Shown piece after piece: positions 17,548-24,296 of a stretch of 64,000 nucleotides of DNA. Each line of letters begins with the position of its first letter. Positions within the stretch are counted from its first letter, which is position 1. The stretch is from JANLYC01 sp963750495 (GTDB lineage: Bacteria; Actinomycetota; Actinomycetes; Propionibacteriales; Nocardioidaceae). Location of the stretch: positions 62,001 through 126,000 of the forward strand of contig CAVVQV010000003.1 of the NCBI GenBank assembly GCA_963750495.1. Reading direction: 5' to 3'. The notes below the pieces were generated by a model that saw only the letters and a program-made list of their open reading frames with translations, was not told where the DNA came from and did no database searches. The translations under genes were made by a program, and so were the position numbers.

Positions 17548-18426
17548 TCACCGCAGGTTGACGAGCTTCCACATGCCCATGTTGAAGTGCGGCATGCCGG
17601 AGTCGTCGTCCGGCCAGAAGCAAGCCAACAGGTACTTGCCGGCGGGCAGGTCGTAGTGGAAGGCCACCCCGCGCTTGGGCGAGATCACGCCAACGGTGGC
17701 GCCCGCCTTGAGAATCCAGGGCGGGTTGCGGTGCGAGCCGGACTTGATGAGTCGACGCACCATGCGGTCCGTGGTGTTGTTCCTGACGCGTTGCAGGACC
17801 ACGAAGTGGGGCTGGTCACTGCGATCGGTCACCCGGGTCCACCCCGACCTGGGAAGTGTCGGCGCTGAGGTGCCGAAGCCGTAGCTGAAGGTCGTGATGC
17901 CGCTGGTGGTGTGGATCCGAGGCCGCGGGTGCGGAGTCCCGAACACCCGCAGCCGGGTGACCGCGTTGCTCTCGGTGTCGAGGAGTACGAGCTTGGCGGC
18001 ACGGAGGTTGACCGCGAACTCACTCGCATGTCCCGGCCGGGCCGCGGCTCCGCCCAGGAAGGTGATGCGACGGTCCACGCGCCGGATGGCGGCGACGTCC
18101 CCACCGAAGGCCTTGTTGATGTCGGCACCGGCCTGTCGCATGGTGTAGCCCTTGTGCAGGCGCAGGATCTGCAGCTGGTGACTGCCCTTCCTCGTCTTCA
18201 CCGAAAAGATCATCCGGCCGGCGTGCACCCGGTGCCCGACGCTCAGGTGGATGGCCGACTTGCTCATGTGGGCCACGATGGTCGGGACGTGCCCGGTGGT
18301 CGTGACGGCCGCTGACCGGGGCTGGCCATGAGCGGTGACGGCGCCGGCCGACGACAGCGGTGACGCAGACAGCGCCAGGGCGGCGCCCAATCCGAAGATC
18401 GTGGCAGCGCGAATTCGAACGTGCAT
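17548..18426 (-). CDS. Secreted protein with a cupredoxin-like C-terminus
   Basis: 292 aa from ATG 18426, chosen for AGGGAG 7 bp upstream and because a signal peptide begins there (residues 1-28, ending SSAGAVTA). The rest is a soluble extracellular domain. The last 40 residues (LPAGKYLLACFWPDDDSG followed by MPHFNMGMWKLVNL) resemble the Cys...His...Met copper-ligand loop of small cupredoxins, although the Cys-His gap is longer than in plastocyanin. An earlier His (GVAFHYDLPAG) could be the fourth ligand. It ends 81 bp from the multicopper oxidase, in convergent orientation. Copper binding is inference; otherwise the protein is unnamed. Confidence 0.65.
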   Translation of the reverse strand: MHVRIRAATIFGLGAALALSASPLSSAGAVTAHGQPRSAAVTTTGHVPTIVAHMSKSAIHLSVGHRVHAGRMIFSVKTRKGSHQLQILRLHKGYTMRQAGADINKAFGGDVAAIRRVDRRITFLGGAAARPGHASEFAVNLRAAKLVLLDTESNAVTRLRVFGTPHPRPRIHTTSGITTFSYGFGTSAPTLPRSGWTRVTDRSDQPHFVVLQRVRNNTTDRMVRRLIKSGSHRNPPWILKAGATVGVISPKRGVAFHYDLPAGKYLLACFWPDDDSGMPHFNMGMWKLVNLR

Positions 18427-18663
18427 GTGGACTCCCTCGTACGGATAGATGGTGAGCTGACACGAACACCTGTGCGTGCCTGCTCGTCCAAACACCGACG
18501 ACCGAGAGACGGGTGGGGCCGTGGGCTCTCCACTCCTTCGACGGCGGCAAGATCTTGTCACCGGAGATCGTACGAAGTCCCAGAATTCAGGGAATTTGTA
18601 GGTTTCATGACCTCACGTGACGTGCTCGTCACGCCCGCGCGGACAGCGACCTATGATCGACGC

Positions 18664-18819
18664 ATGCAGCTCGTGGTGCTCCTCCTCGCGGCCGCGGTCC
18701 TCCTCGTGATCGTCGGCTTCATCCTCTCGGCGCTCAAGTGGCTGCTCATCATCGCCGCCGTCCTCGTCGTCCTCAGCCTGCTGCTGGGCCGCGGGTCCGG
18801 CCGCTCCCCCACTCGTTGA
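18664..18819 (+). CDS. Small hydrophobic membrane protein
   Basis: 51 aa: MQLVVLLLAAAVLLVIVGFI and LLIIAAVLVVLSLLLGR form two adjacent hydrophobic segments joined by a short KW-containing turn, with a basic C-terminus. TATGAT at 18652-18657 lies 6 bp before the ATG, supporting a real leaderless gene. Small proteins of this type are widespread in Actinobacteria and have no known function. Its stop codon lies inside the first unit of the 22-bp tandem repeat. Confidence 0.7.
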   Translation: MQLVVLLLAAAVLLVIVGFILSALKWLLIIAAVLVVLSLLLGRGSGRSPTR

Positions 18820-18900
18820 ACCGTGAGTTGTGGCTCCTTGAACCGTGAGTTGTGGCTCCTTGAACCGTGAGTTGTGGCTCCTTGAACCGTGAGTTGTCGG
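18816..18900. repeat. 22-bp tandem repeat (minisatellite), about 3.8 copies
   Basis: Three identical 22-bp units begin at 18816, 18838 and 18860; a fourth partial unit begins at 18882 and diverges after about 17 bp. Each unit starts TTGAACCGTGAGTTG and ends TGGCTCC. 22 is not a multiple of 3, so the repeat is not coding in one frame throughout. The array overlaps the stop of one small gene and the candidate start of the next. Confidence 0.9.
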
Positions 18901-19185
18901 CCGTCGGATCGCGGGTACTCCACGAGCCTGACGAGTTCACCGAACGAACCACTCGAGTTCAGTACCCCCACAGACATCGCTGACGACGAGCCCGGACGGG
19001 AAGCCGAGGATCTCCTTGAAAAGGAGTCGGAGCTTGCGCCGGGCGGTTACGACGACCGGCAGGAGAGCCTGGAGGAGGCTGATCGCGACGTGTTCGCGCG
19101 CAAGCAGCAGGATCCGGACGCCCGTTACCGAGCGGAGGACGAGCCGAAGACCGAACCACGCAAACAGCCCCGCCACAACGGATGA
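18889..19185 (+). CDS. Small acidic hypothetical protein
   Basis: Up to 98 aa, highly charged and probably disordered (EPGREAEDLLEKESELAPGG, DDRQESLEEADRDVFARKQQ). The C-terminus is basic (KTEPRKQPRHNG). The only standard start in frame near the beginning is GTG 18889, which lies inside the partial fourth unit of the 22-bp repeat, so the true start is uncertain. Codon choice and the charged composition look like those of a real gene. No family is recognised. Confidence 0.5.
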   Translation: MSCRPSDRGYSTSLTSSPNEPLEFSTPTDIADDEPGREAEDLLEKESELAPGGYDDRQESLEEADRDVFARKQQDPDARYRAEDEPKTEPRKQPRHNG

Positions 19186-19304
19186 CAGCGACGCGGCAGT
19201 GAGGTTGTGAGTCGGCTCGGCGCGATCGGCTGCTCGAGGCGTTCGATGCGTTCGATGCGAGGAAAGGGCTTGCCTACCGCCTGCACCGATGAGGTCCGGA
19301 TGGG

Positions 19305-19378
19305 TGGCCAGGGCCGGGGTCGAACCGGCGACCTTCCGCTTTTCAGGCGGACGCTCGTACCAACTGAGCTACCTGGCC
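19305..19378 (-). tRNA. tRNA-Phe (GAA)
   Basis: Full cloverleaf on the minus strand: acceptor GGCCAGG/CCTGGCC, D stem GCTC/GAGC, anticodon stem TCCGC/GCGGA with loop CTGAAAA (anticodon GAA), T stem GCCGG/CCGGC, discriminator A. 74 nt; CCA is not fully encoded. It lies 95 bp after the nitroreductase stop. Confidence 0.96.
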
Positions 19379-19473
19379 GTCGCGACCGCGAGGCACTGAC
19401 CTCGTGGTGCGCGACCGAAACCCTACCGCAGGAGTCGGGGCGATCCCGAATCGGCGCCGGGGGTTCTGGAGCG

Positions 19474-20067
19474 TCAGATCGAGGAGACGACCTCGGCGTA
19501 CTCCAGGCGGGGAAGGCGGTCGAACCACGCGTTGGGGCCGGGCTTGCCGAGGTTGACGATGAGCTGCGACTTGTAGCGGCCATCGGGGAAGAAGTCGCTG
19601 TCGAGACCTTCGGCGTCGAATCCCGACATCGGGCCGGCGGCCAGACCGGCTGCGCGCACGCCGAGCAGGAAGTAGCCGATCTGCAGCGCACTGTTGAAGC
19701 GAGCGGCCTGCTCGCGCGGGCCTTCCTCAGCGAACATGTCCTTGATTCCCGGGGCGTGGGGGAAGACGCGGGGCAGGTTCTCGTGGAACTGGCTGTCGGC
19801 GGCGAGGATCGCGATGAGCGGAGCGTTGGCGGTCTTGTCGCGGTTGCGCTCGCCCAGGTGCTTGAGGACGCGCTCTCGGGAGTCCTCGCTGCGGAGCAGG
19901 CAGATGCGCAGGGACTGCATGTTGGCGGAGGTGGGTGCGAACTTGACGAGATCGTAGATCGCCTCGACCTGCTCGTCGGAGACCTGCTCGTCGGTGAACG
20001 TGTTGGCGGTGCGCGCGGTACGGAACAGCAGGTCCTGTGCGGTGGGGTCGAGCACGATCGAAGTCAT
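19474..20067 (-). CDS. Nitroreductase-family protein, RutE/malonic semialdehyde reductase-like
   Basis: 197 aa flavin (FMN) oxidoreductase. Features of the RutE-like branch: VKFAPTSANMQSLRICLLRS, FNSALQIGYFLLGVRAAGLAAGPMSG-type helix (seen as LQIGYFLLGVRAAGLAAGPM), then DFFPDGRYKSQLIVNLGKP. In E. coli RutE reduces malonic semialdehyde, but no other pyrimidine-degradation (rut) genes are nearby, so the substrate here is unknown. It sits between tRNA-Asp and tRNA-Phe, downstream of the tRNA operon terminator, and so has its own promoter. Confidence 0.85.
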   Translation of the reverse strand: MTSIVLDPTAQDLLFRTARTANTFTDEQVSDEQVEAIYDLVKFAPTSANMQSLRICLLRSEDSRERVLKHLGERNRDKTANAPLIAILAADSQFHENLPRVFPHAPGIKDMFAEEGPREQAARFNSALQIGYFLLGVRAAGLAAGPMSGFDAEGLDSDFFPDGRYKSQLIVNLGKPGPNAWFDRLPRLEYAEVVSSI

Positions 20068-20154
20068 AGAAGTTTCAACTATCTACCCAGGGCGGAGATT
20101 CCGGCAATGGAGGGATGTGACCGACGTCACCGCGCACGAAGCTGCCCGCGCACG

Positions 20155-20192
20155 CAAAAAACGCCTCGACCTGATCTCTCAGGTGAGGCGTT
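20155..20192 (-). terminator. Intrinsic terminator of the tRNA-Glu/Asp operon
   Basis: Read on the minus strand, the stem AACGCCTC...GAGGCGTT with an inner CCTG/CAGG stem is followed by TTTTTT. It starts 3 bp after the 3' end of tRNA-Asp. One of the clearest rho-independent terminators in the window. Confidence 0.9.
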
Positions 20193-20195
20193 CAG

Positions 20196-20269
20196 CGACC
20201 CCGACGGGACTCGAACCCGCGGCCTTCGCCGTGACAGGGCGACGCGCTAACCAACTGCGCTACGGGGCC
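20196..20269 (-). tRNA. tRNA-Asp (GTC)
   Basis: Minus-strand cloverleaf: acceptor GGCCCCG/CGGGGTC (one G-U), D stem GCGC/GCGC, anticodon stem TCGCC/GGCGA with loop CTGTCAC (anticodon GTC), T stem GCGGG/CCCGT (one G-U), discriminator G. It is second in a two-tRNA operon after tRNA-Glu. Confidence 0.96.
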
Positions 20270-20335
20270 AGTGCGCACATGTCATTGTGCACGTTCTCAT
20301 GGTGCATTTCGCGCGCCAAAGGTTAGCGCACGAAG

Positions 20336-20408
20336 CACCCCCAACGGGATTCGAACCCGTGCTACCGCCGTGAAAGGGCGACGTCCTAGGCCACTAGACG
20401 ATGGGGGC
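20336..20408 (-). tRNA. tRNA-Glu (TTC)
   Basis: Minus-strand cloverleaf of 73 nt: acceptor GCCCCCA/TGGGGGT, anticodon stem TCGCC/GGCGG with loop CTTTCAC (anticodon TTC), T stem ACGGG/CCCGT with loop TTCGAAT, discriminator G. Transcribed first from the promoter at 20452-20481 and followed 66 bp later by tRNA-Asp. Confidence 0.96.
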
Positions 20409-20451
20409 CTAAGCCCGGGCGTCTCTACGAGAAACCGTCGGGGACCGCCCA

Positions 20452-20481
20452 AGCATAGGGGGTGGAGGCACCGTGATCCAA
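20452..20481 (-). promoter_or_regulatory. Sigma-70-type promoter of the tRNA-Glu/Asp operon
   Basis: On the minus strand, TTGGAT (20476-20481), an 18-bp spacer, then TATGCT (20452-20457), about 44 bp before the 5' end of tRNA-Glu. Both hexamers are close to consensus. Confidence 0.7.
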
Positions 20482-20517
20482 ACCGGCCGCCACTGGGACG
20501 GATCGCCTGGCCAGGGC

Positions 20518-20886
20518 TCAGAGTGAGCCCAGCGCGAGTCCAGCGGCGGCCGCCGCCAGGGTCACGGCTACCGTCGTCGAGACGTTGAGCACCGCGGCGG
20601 CCACGGCGCCCTCTTCGACGAGCCGCAGCGTCTCCCACGTCAAGGTCGAGAACGTCGTGTAGCCGCCGAGAAACCCGATGCCAACTGCCGGCAACACCCA
20701 CGAGCCGACGCCGTGGTGCTCGGCGAGGGCGGTCACGAGCCCCAGCCCGAACGAACCAGAGACATTGATGACCCAGGTACCCCACGGGAACAGCCGCTCA
20801 TGGCGGGTCTGGATGAGACGGTCCAGCAGGTAGCGCGACGGTGCCCCCAGCGCTGAGCCCAGGGCCACCCAGAGGACAGCCGTCAT
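20518..20886 (-). CDS. crcB: Fluoride exporter CrcB (Fluc), second copy
   Basis: 122 aa, four membrane helices. Fluc channels are dual-topology dimers that pass fluoride out of the cell. Seen here: GSALGAPSRYLLDRLIQ (helix 1 with conserved Arg), FPWGTWVINVSGSFGLGLV (the conserved Asn that contacts the pore) and GFLGGYTTFSTLTWE (helix break and the Phe/Thr track). Start ATG 20886 overlaps the stop of the DUF190 gene by 4 bp (ATGA). Paired CrcBs with different sequences usually form heterodimers. Confidence 0.92.
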   Translation of the reverse strand: MTAVLWVALGSALGAPSRYLLDRLIQTRHERLFPWGTWVINVSGSFGLGLVTALAEHHGVGSWVLPAVGIGFLGGYTTFSTLTWETLRLVEEGAVAAAVLNVSTTVAVTLAAAAAGLALGSL

Positions 20887-21269
20887 CCGGCGGGGCCGGA
20901 CCGGTCGGCGTCGTCCGCACCGCCCCCATCATCGCCGTTGCGACCCACGTAGCTGATGACCTCGACGTCGTCGATGATCACCAAACCCTCAGTGATGAGC
21001 TCGTCCAGCGAGGGCAGGAACGCCTGGATGCGTTCGGCGATGTCGACGATGATCACCGCCACCGGCAAGTCCTCGGACAGGCTCAGGATTCGGCTCGTAT
21101 GAACGTGCTGGCTCGCGCCGTACCCCTCGATGCCCCGCAGCACAGACGCGCCGGCCAGCCCGGCCTGGTGCGCCCGGTGCACGATCTCCGTGTACACGGG
21201 CTTGTGGTGCCATTGGTCGGTCTCGCCCACGAAGACGGTGAGACGTTGGGCAGGTCCGCGCAGCTTCAC
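20883..21269 (-). CDS. DUF190 protein in fluoride-export operon
   Basis: 128 aa soluble protein, GTG start at 21269 overlapping the stop of the upstream crcB (GTGA). The DUF190 core is visible: LTVFVGETDQWHHKPVYTEI, AHQAGLAGASVLRGIEGYG, SLSEDLPVAVIIVDI, and a stretch ending GLVIIDDVEVISY. The family has a ferredoxin-like, PII-related fold and is regularly coded beside crcB. The last 18 residues are Gly/Asp-rich and probably disordered. Translational coupling to both crcB genes suggests a regulator or accessory of the channel; no activity is proven. Confidence 0.88.
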   Translation of the reverse strand: MKLRGPAQRLTVFVGETDQWHHKPVYTEIVHRAHQAGLAGASVLRGIEGYGASQHVHTSRILSLSEDLPVAVIIVDIAERIQAFLPSLDELITEGLVIIDDVEVISYVGRNGDDGGGADDADRSGPAG

Positions 21270-21838
21270 AGCAGGTCCTCTCGGGTGCCCGGGCGGGCGG
21301 GGTCGGAGTAGGCGCAGTCGGAGTCGTCCTGGTCGGTGTCGTCTGGCGGCGGTCTGCGAGTGACGCGGTGACCGAGCACGAGGCCGGCCGCCGCAGCGGA
21401 CAGGCCGAGCAGCATCGTGAGGATCAGGTATGCCGCAGCCAGGCCGACCGAATGGTCGGTGGCCAGCTGGTCGGTCTCGACGGCGAGTGAGCTGAAGGTG
21501 GTGAACGCCCCGAGAAAGCCCACGCAGACGAACGGCCGGACGTAACGACGTGGTGGCCACAGGTCGAGGATGAGGACGAGCAGGACGGCCAGCGCGAAAG
21601 ACCCGACGACGTTGACCGTGAGCGTGGCCCAGGGGAACCCGTCCCGGTCCGGCAGGGCAGTTCCCACGCCGTACCGCGCGCTAGCCCCCAACGCACCACC
21701 CATGGCGACGGCCGCCACCGGGCCGATCCGCTCCCACGCCGATCTCGACGGCCGACGTCGGCGGAAGGGGTCGCTGACCAGGGTCGTTGCCGCGCGCGCA
21801 GGGATGCTCTCGCGGTCCGCCGAGCCGGTGGTGCTCAT
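21266..21838 (-). CDS. crcB: Fluoride exporter CrcB (Fluc), first copy
   Basis: 190 aa from ATG 21838 (GGAG 5 bp upstream). The core about residues 40-160 has AVAMGGALGASARYGVGTAL, FPWATLTVNVVGSFALAVLL and GFLGAFTTFSSLAVETDQL, the Fluc signatures. Unlike the 122-aa partner, it has an Arg-rich N-terminal extension of about 35 residues and an acidic C-terminal tail of about 30, both predicted cytoplasmic. First gene of the three-gene operon. The leader contains no fluoride riboswitch that I could fold convincingly. Confidence 0.92.
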   Translation of the reverse strand: MSTTGSADRESIPARAATTLVSDPFRRRRPSRSAWERIGPVAAVAMGGALGASARYGVGTALPDRDGFPWATLTVNVVGSFALAVLLVLILDLWPPRRYVRPFVCVGFLGAFTTFSSLAVETDQLATDHSVGLAAAYLILTMLLGLSAAAAGLVLGHRVTRRPPPDDTDQDDSDCAYSDPARPGTREDLL

Positions 21839-22002
21839 GTCGTCTCCTACCAAGGTGCGGATCCTGGTAGGGACCGTCGGCGGTCATCCGCGGTTCTCCG
21901 GCGTCCGGACGGCGGGCCCCACCGCCGGGACCCGTGGGCCCGGCACCGACGATACCGTGCCAGGCCCTCGCGACGGCCGGCTCGATCGGGGACACTCGAG
22001 CG

Positions 22003-22791
22003 GTGGACGACGAGGTGAGCCGTGCGGGTGAGCGGCGCACCGTGCTCCGCTCCGCTGAGCGCCTCGTGTCCCAGCACGACGGCATCACGACCCGACACGG
22101 CTTCTCGTTCGGTGATCACTACGACCCGGACAACGTCGCGTTCGGGCCGTTGGCCGCCTGCAACGAGGAGATCTTCCAGCCAGGCGCCGGGTATGCCGTG
22201 CACGAGCACCGCGACCTTGACATCATCACCTGGGTGCTCGAGGGAGTACTGGCGCACGAAGACTCCACAGGTCGACGAGTGACGATCGTCAACGGCACCG
22301 TCCAACGGTTGACGGCAGGCGCCGGCATCCGCCACAGCGAGGTCAACGCGGGCGGACCGGGCGAGACGCTGCGGTTGGTACAGCTGTGGTTACGGCCCGG
22401 GCCGGAGGGGGGCGTCGACACACCGTCGTACGAGACCTGGACGTTGGGGGATGGCGACGATCGGTTCGGCTTCACCACGATCGCCGCCAGTCGTACACCT
22501 CGTCGTGGTGCGGCCTTGACGGTCTCCGGGGTCACGGTGCGCGTTGGGTACCTGGCCCGGGGGAGCACCGCGCGCTACGGGAGCGGCACGCCCGGACCGC
22601 GCGCCTGGCAGCTGTATGTCGCCACCGGGCGTCTCGACACTCGAGAGCTCGGCCCGCTCGAGGCCGGTGACTCGGTTCGCTCGATCGGACCGGACCGACC
22701 AGAACTCCCGCCACGCAGCCTCGACCTGCACAGCCTCGACGACGCTGTCGTGCTCACTGTCGAGCTCGACGAACGTCCTACGGATCGCTGA
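22003..22791 (+). CDS. Pirin-family protein
   Basis: 262 aa bicupin. The metal-binding first cupin is clear: RHGFSFGDHYDPDNVAFGPL, GAGYAVHEHRDLDIITWVLE, then RLTAGAGIRHSEVNAG. Bacterial pirins bind Fe(II); some act as quercetin 2,3-dioxygenases and others as metabolic regulators, so the reaction is not assigned. The GTG at 22003 was chosen because a weak -10-like GACACT ends 6 bp upstream; GTG 22015 is also possible. Its 3' end overlaps the convergent ATPase gene by 14 bp. Confidence 0.88.
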   Translation: MDDEVSRAGERRTVLRSAERLVSQHDGITTRHGFSFGDHYDPDNVAFGPLAACNEEIFQPGAGYAVHEHRDLDIITWVLEGVLAHEDSTGRRVTIVNGTVQRLTAGAGIRHSEVNAGGPGETLRLVQLWLRPGPEGGVDTPSYETWTLGDGDDRFGFTTIAASRTPRRGAALTVSGVTVRVGYLARGSTARYGSGTPGPRAWQLYVATGRLDTRELGPLEAGDSVRSIGPDRPELPPRSLDLHSLDDAVVLTVELDERPTDR

Positions 22792-23695
22792 CGACGAACG
22801 AGCCGGGCCAGGGTGTCGGTGTGGCGCCCTCCGCCTGGGCGATCAGCTCACCGAGGTACCACGCCCGCAAGGCGTTCTCCTGCGGCCCCGACGCCAGGGT
22901 GAGCATGCGCCGTGCCCGGCAGAAGGCGTCCGCCTCGGAAAGCAGGTCACGCAGCTCGATGACTCCTTCAACAGCTCCGAGCGGGAACTCATAGCGGACG
23001 GTCGCCCGGTCCAGGCCATCGCTGATGGCGTCGGCGATATCGCGCTCGGCCTCGGCGCCCAGCTGCCCGAAGTTGTCCAATCGACGGGCGACCGCGGTCA
23101 GCTTCCCGGCCACGGAGGGACGCTCTCGCGTGTCGAGTGCGATCAGCGTGAGCTCTCGACGCAGGTCGCGGAACCGGATCCGGTAGTGCACCAGAAGCTT
23201 GAGCGGCAGGTCGATGAGCTCGATCTTGACGCTGTCGCGGGCCGCGTGGCTCGACTGTCGCGGTGGGCCGTGCTTCAGCAGCTGAGCCTGCTGGCTGCTG
23301 ACCGATTCATCGGGGGTGGGGGCGAACCACACGCACTTGCCGGACTCCTCGTAGTCGACTCCCCAGGATGACGAGATCGAGTCGACGATCTGCAGTCCCC
23401 GGCCGATCGTCGACGGGTGGTTGGCCTTGGCGGCCATGGAGGCTGACTGGTCGGCCGGCGGGTTCGTCGAGCTGTCGTGGACCTCGATGACGAGCTGGTC
23501 GTCCGAGTCGACGATGCGGACGTTGATGAGCCCCCGTACGTGCAGCAGGGCGTTCGTGACGAGCTCGGACACCCCGAGAACTGCCGAGTCGAGCAGCTCT
23601 GCCCGGGACCGTTGGGTGAGCTCGCGCTTGACCCAGCGTCGGGCCAGGCCGGCAGCACGCGACTCCGGCTGCAACGTCACTTGCGTGGTCACCAC
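22778..23695 (-). CDS. RsbW-like HATPase with a C-terminal extension
   Basis: 305 aa. Residues about 5-125 are a GHKL/HATPase_c_2 domain: the N box LGVSELVTNALLHV and the G boxes VIEVHDSS and STIGRGLQIVDSISSSWGV. This is the anti-sigma-kinase fold seen in RsbW and in Streptomyces ATP-binding regulators. Residues about 150-300 form a helical domain (LKLLVHYRIRFRDLRRELTL and ARRLDNFGQLGAEAERDIAD) that I do not recognise; single-domain relatives lack it. GTG start at 23695 with AAGGGG 8 bp upstream. No partner sigma or anti-sigma antagonist is adjacent. Confidence 0.8.
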   Translation of the reverse strand: MVTTQVTLQPESRAAGLARRWVKRELTQRSRAELLDSAVLGVSELVTNALLHVRGLINVRIVDSDDQLVIEVHDSSTNPPADQSASMAAKANHPSTIGRGLQIVDSISSSWGVDYEESGKCVWFAPTPDESVSSQQAQLLKHGPPRQSSHAARDSVKIELIDLPLKLLVHYRIRFRDLRRELTLIALDTRERPSVAGKLTAVARRLDNFGQLGAEAERDIADAISDGLDRATVRYEFPLGAVEGVIELRDLLSEADAFCRARRMLTLASGPQENALRAWYLGELIAQAEGATPTPWPGSFVVSDP

Positions 23696-23858
23696 ATGAG
23701 GCCCCTTCAGACGTGACCTCCGAGTAGGCCACGCGCCGTGACACAGGATACCCGCGGAGGCGCTATTGGCGCATCCGTCACATGCGGTACGGACTGGACC
23801 GCGAGCTGGAGGCGAAGAGGGGGACGGTGGATGTCGACGGCTCGCCTATCCTGACCTC

Positions 23859-24209
23859 GTGTTCGACGTGGGAGTCGCCGAGTTCGACAACCTGGTGTCC
23901 GACGCGCTCGACGAGCTGCCGGAGGAGATCGCCCGGGTCATGGACAACGTCGCGATCTTCGTCGAGCCGCAGGCGCCGGATGGAGAAGACCTGCTCGGTC
24001 TGTACGAGGGGATCCCCTTGACCGAGCGCACATCGTCGTACGCCGGTGCAGTGCTGCCGGACCGCATCTCGATCTACCGCGCCAACATCCTGGCCGTGTG
24101 CGACACCGCCGACGACGTGCGCCACGAGGTCCGGATCACGGTCGTGCACGAGATCGCACACCACTTCGGCATCGATGACGATCGCCTGCACGAGCTCGGC
24201 TACGGCTGA
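23859..24209 (+). CDS. Zinicin-like metallopeptidase
   Basis: 116 aa cytoplasmic protein of the small zincin family with the motif VVHEIAHHFGIDDDRLHELG; zinc ligands His97 and His101 with catalytic Glu98. N-terminal LVSDALDELPEEIARVMDNV is typical of the family. GTG start chosen because TATCCT at 23847-23852 ends 6 bp upstream (leaderless). Conserved in Actinobacteria; the substrate is unknown. Confidence 0.88.
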   Translation: MFDVGVAEFDNLVSDALDELPEEIARVMDNVAIFVEPQAPDGEDLLGLYEGIPLTERTSSYAGAVLPDRISIYRANILAVCDTADDVRHEVRITVVHEIAHHFGIDDDRLHELGYG

Positions 24210-24296
24210 CTCCGGTCGTACGGGTTTGGGCCTGTGTCGGCCATGGCTGTGCAGTCCCGTGTGGTGGGGGTGTCGCCACCGGTGTAGAACTGTCCC

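Noticed and set aside
18816..18900. CRISPR array
   Set aside because: The 22-bp units are directly adjacent with no spacers, and no cas genes are in the window.
18891..19185. The 18889 reading frame as an out-of-frame artefact of the minisatellite
   Set aside because: I kept it as a low-confidence gene. Its composition is charged and protein-like beyond the repeat, although the start remains doubtful.
21839..21960. Fluoride riboswitch before the crcB operon
   Set aside because: The leader contains GAGAACCGCGGATGACCGCC and CCTACC, which recall the 3' part of the crcB motif, but I could not pair the required 5' GATG-containing stem. No call without a covariance-model search.
24210..24296. PHO box before the PhoD-like gene
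   Set aside because: No GTTCACC-like 11-bp repeats are present; only a -10-like TAGAAC before the GTG.
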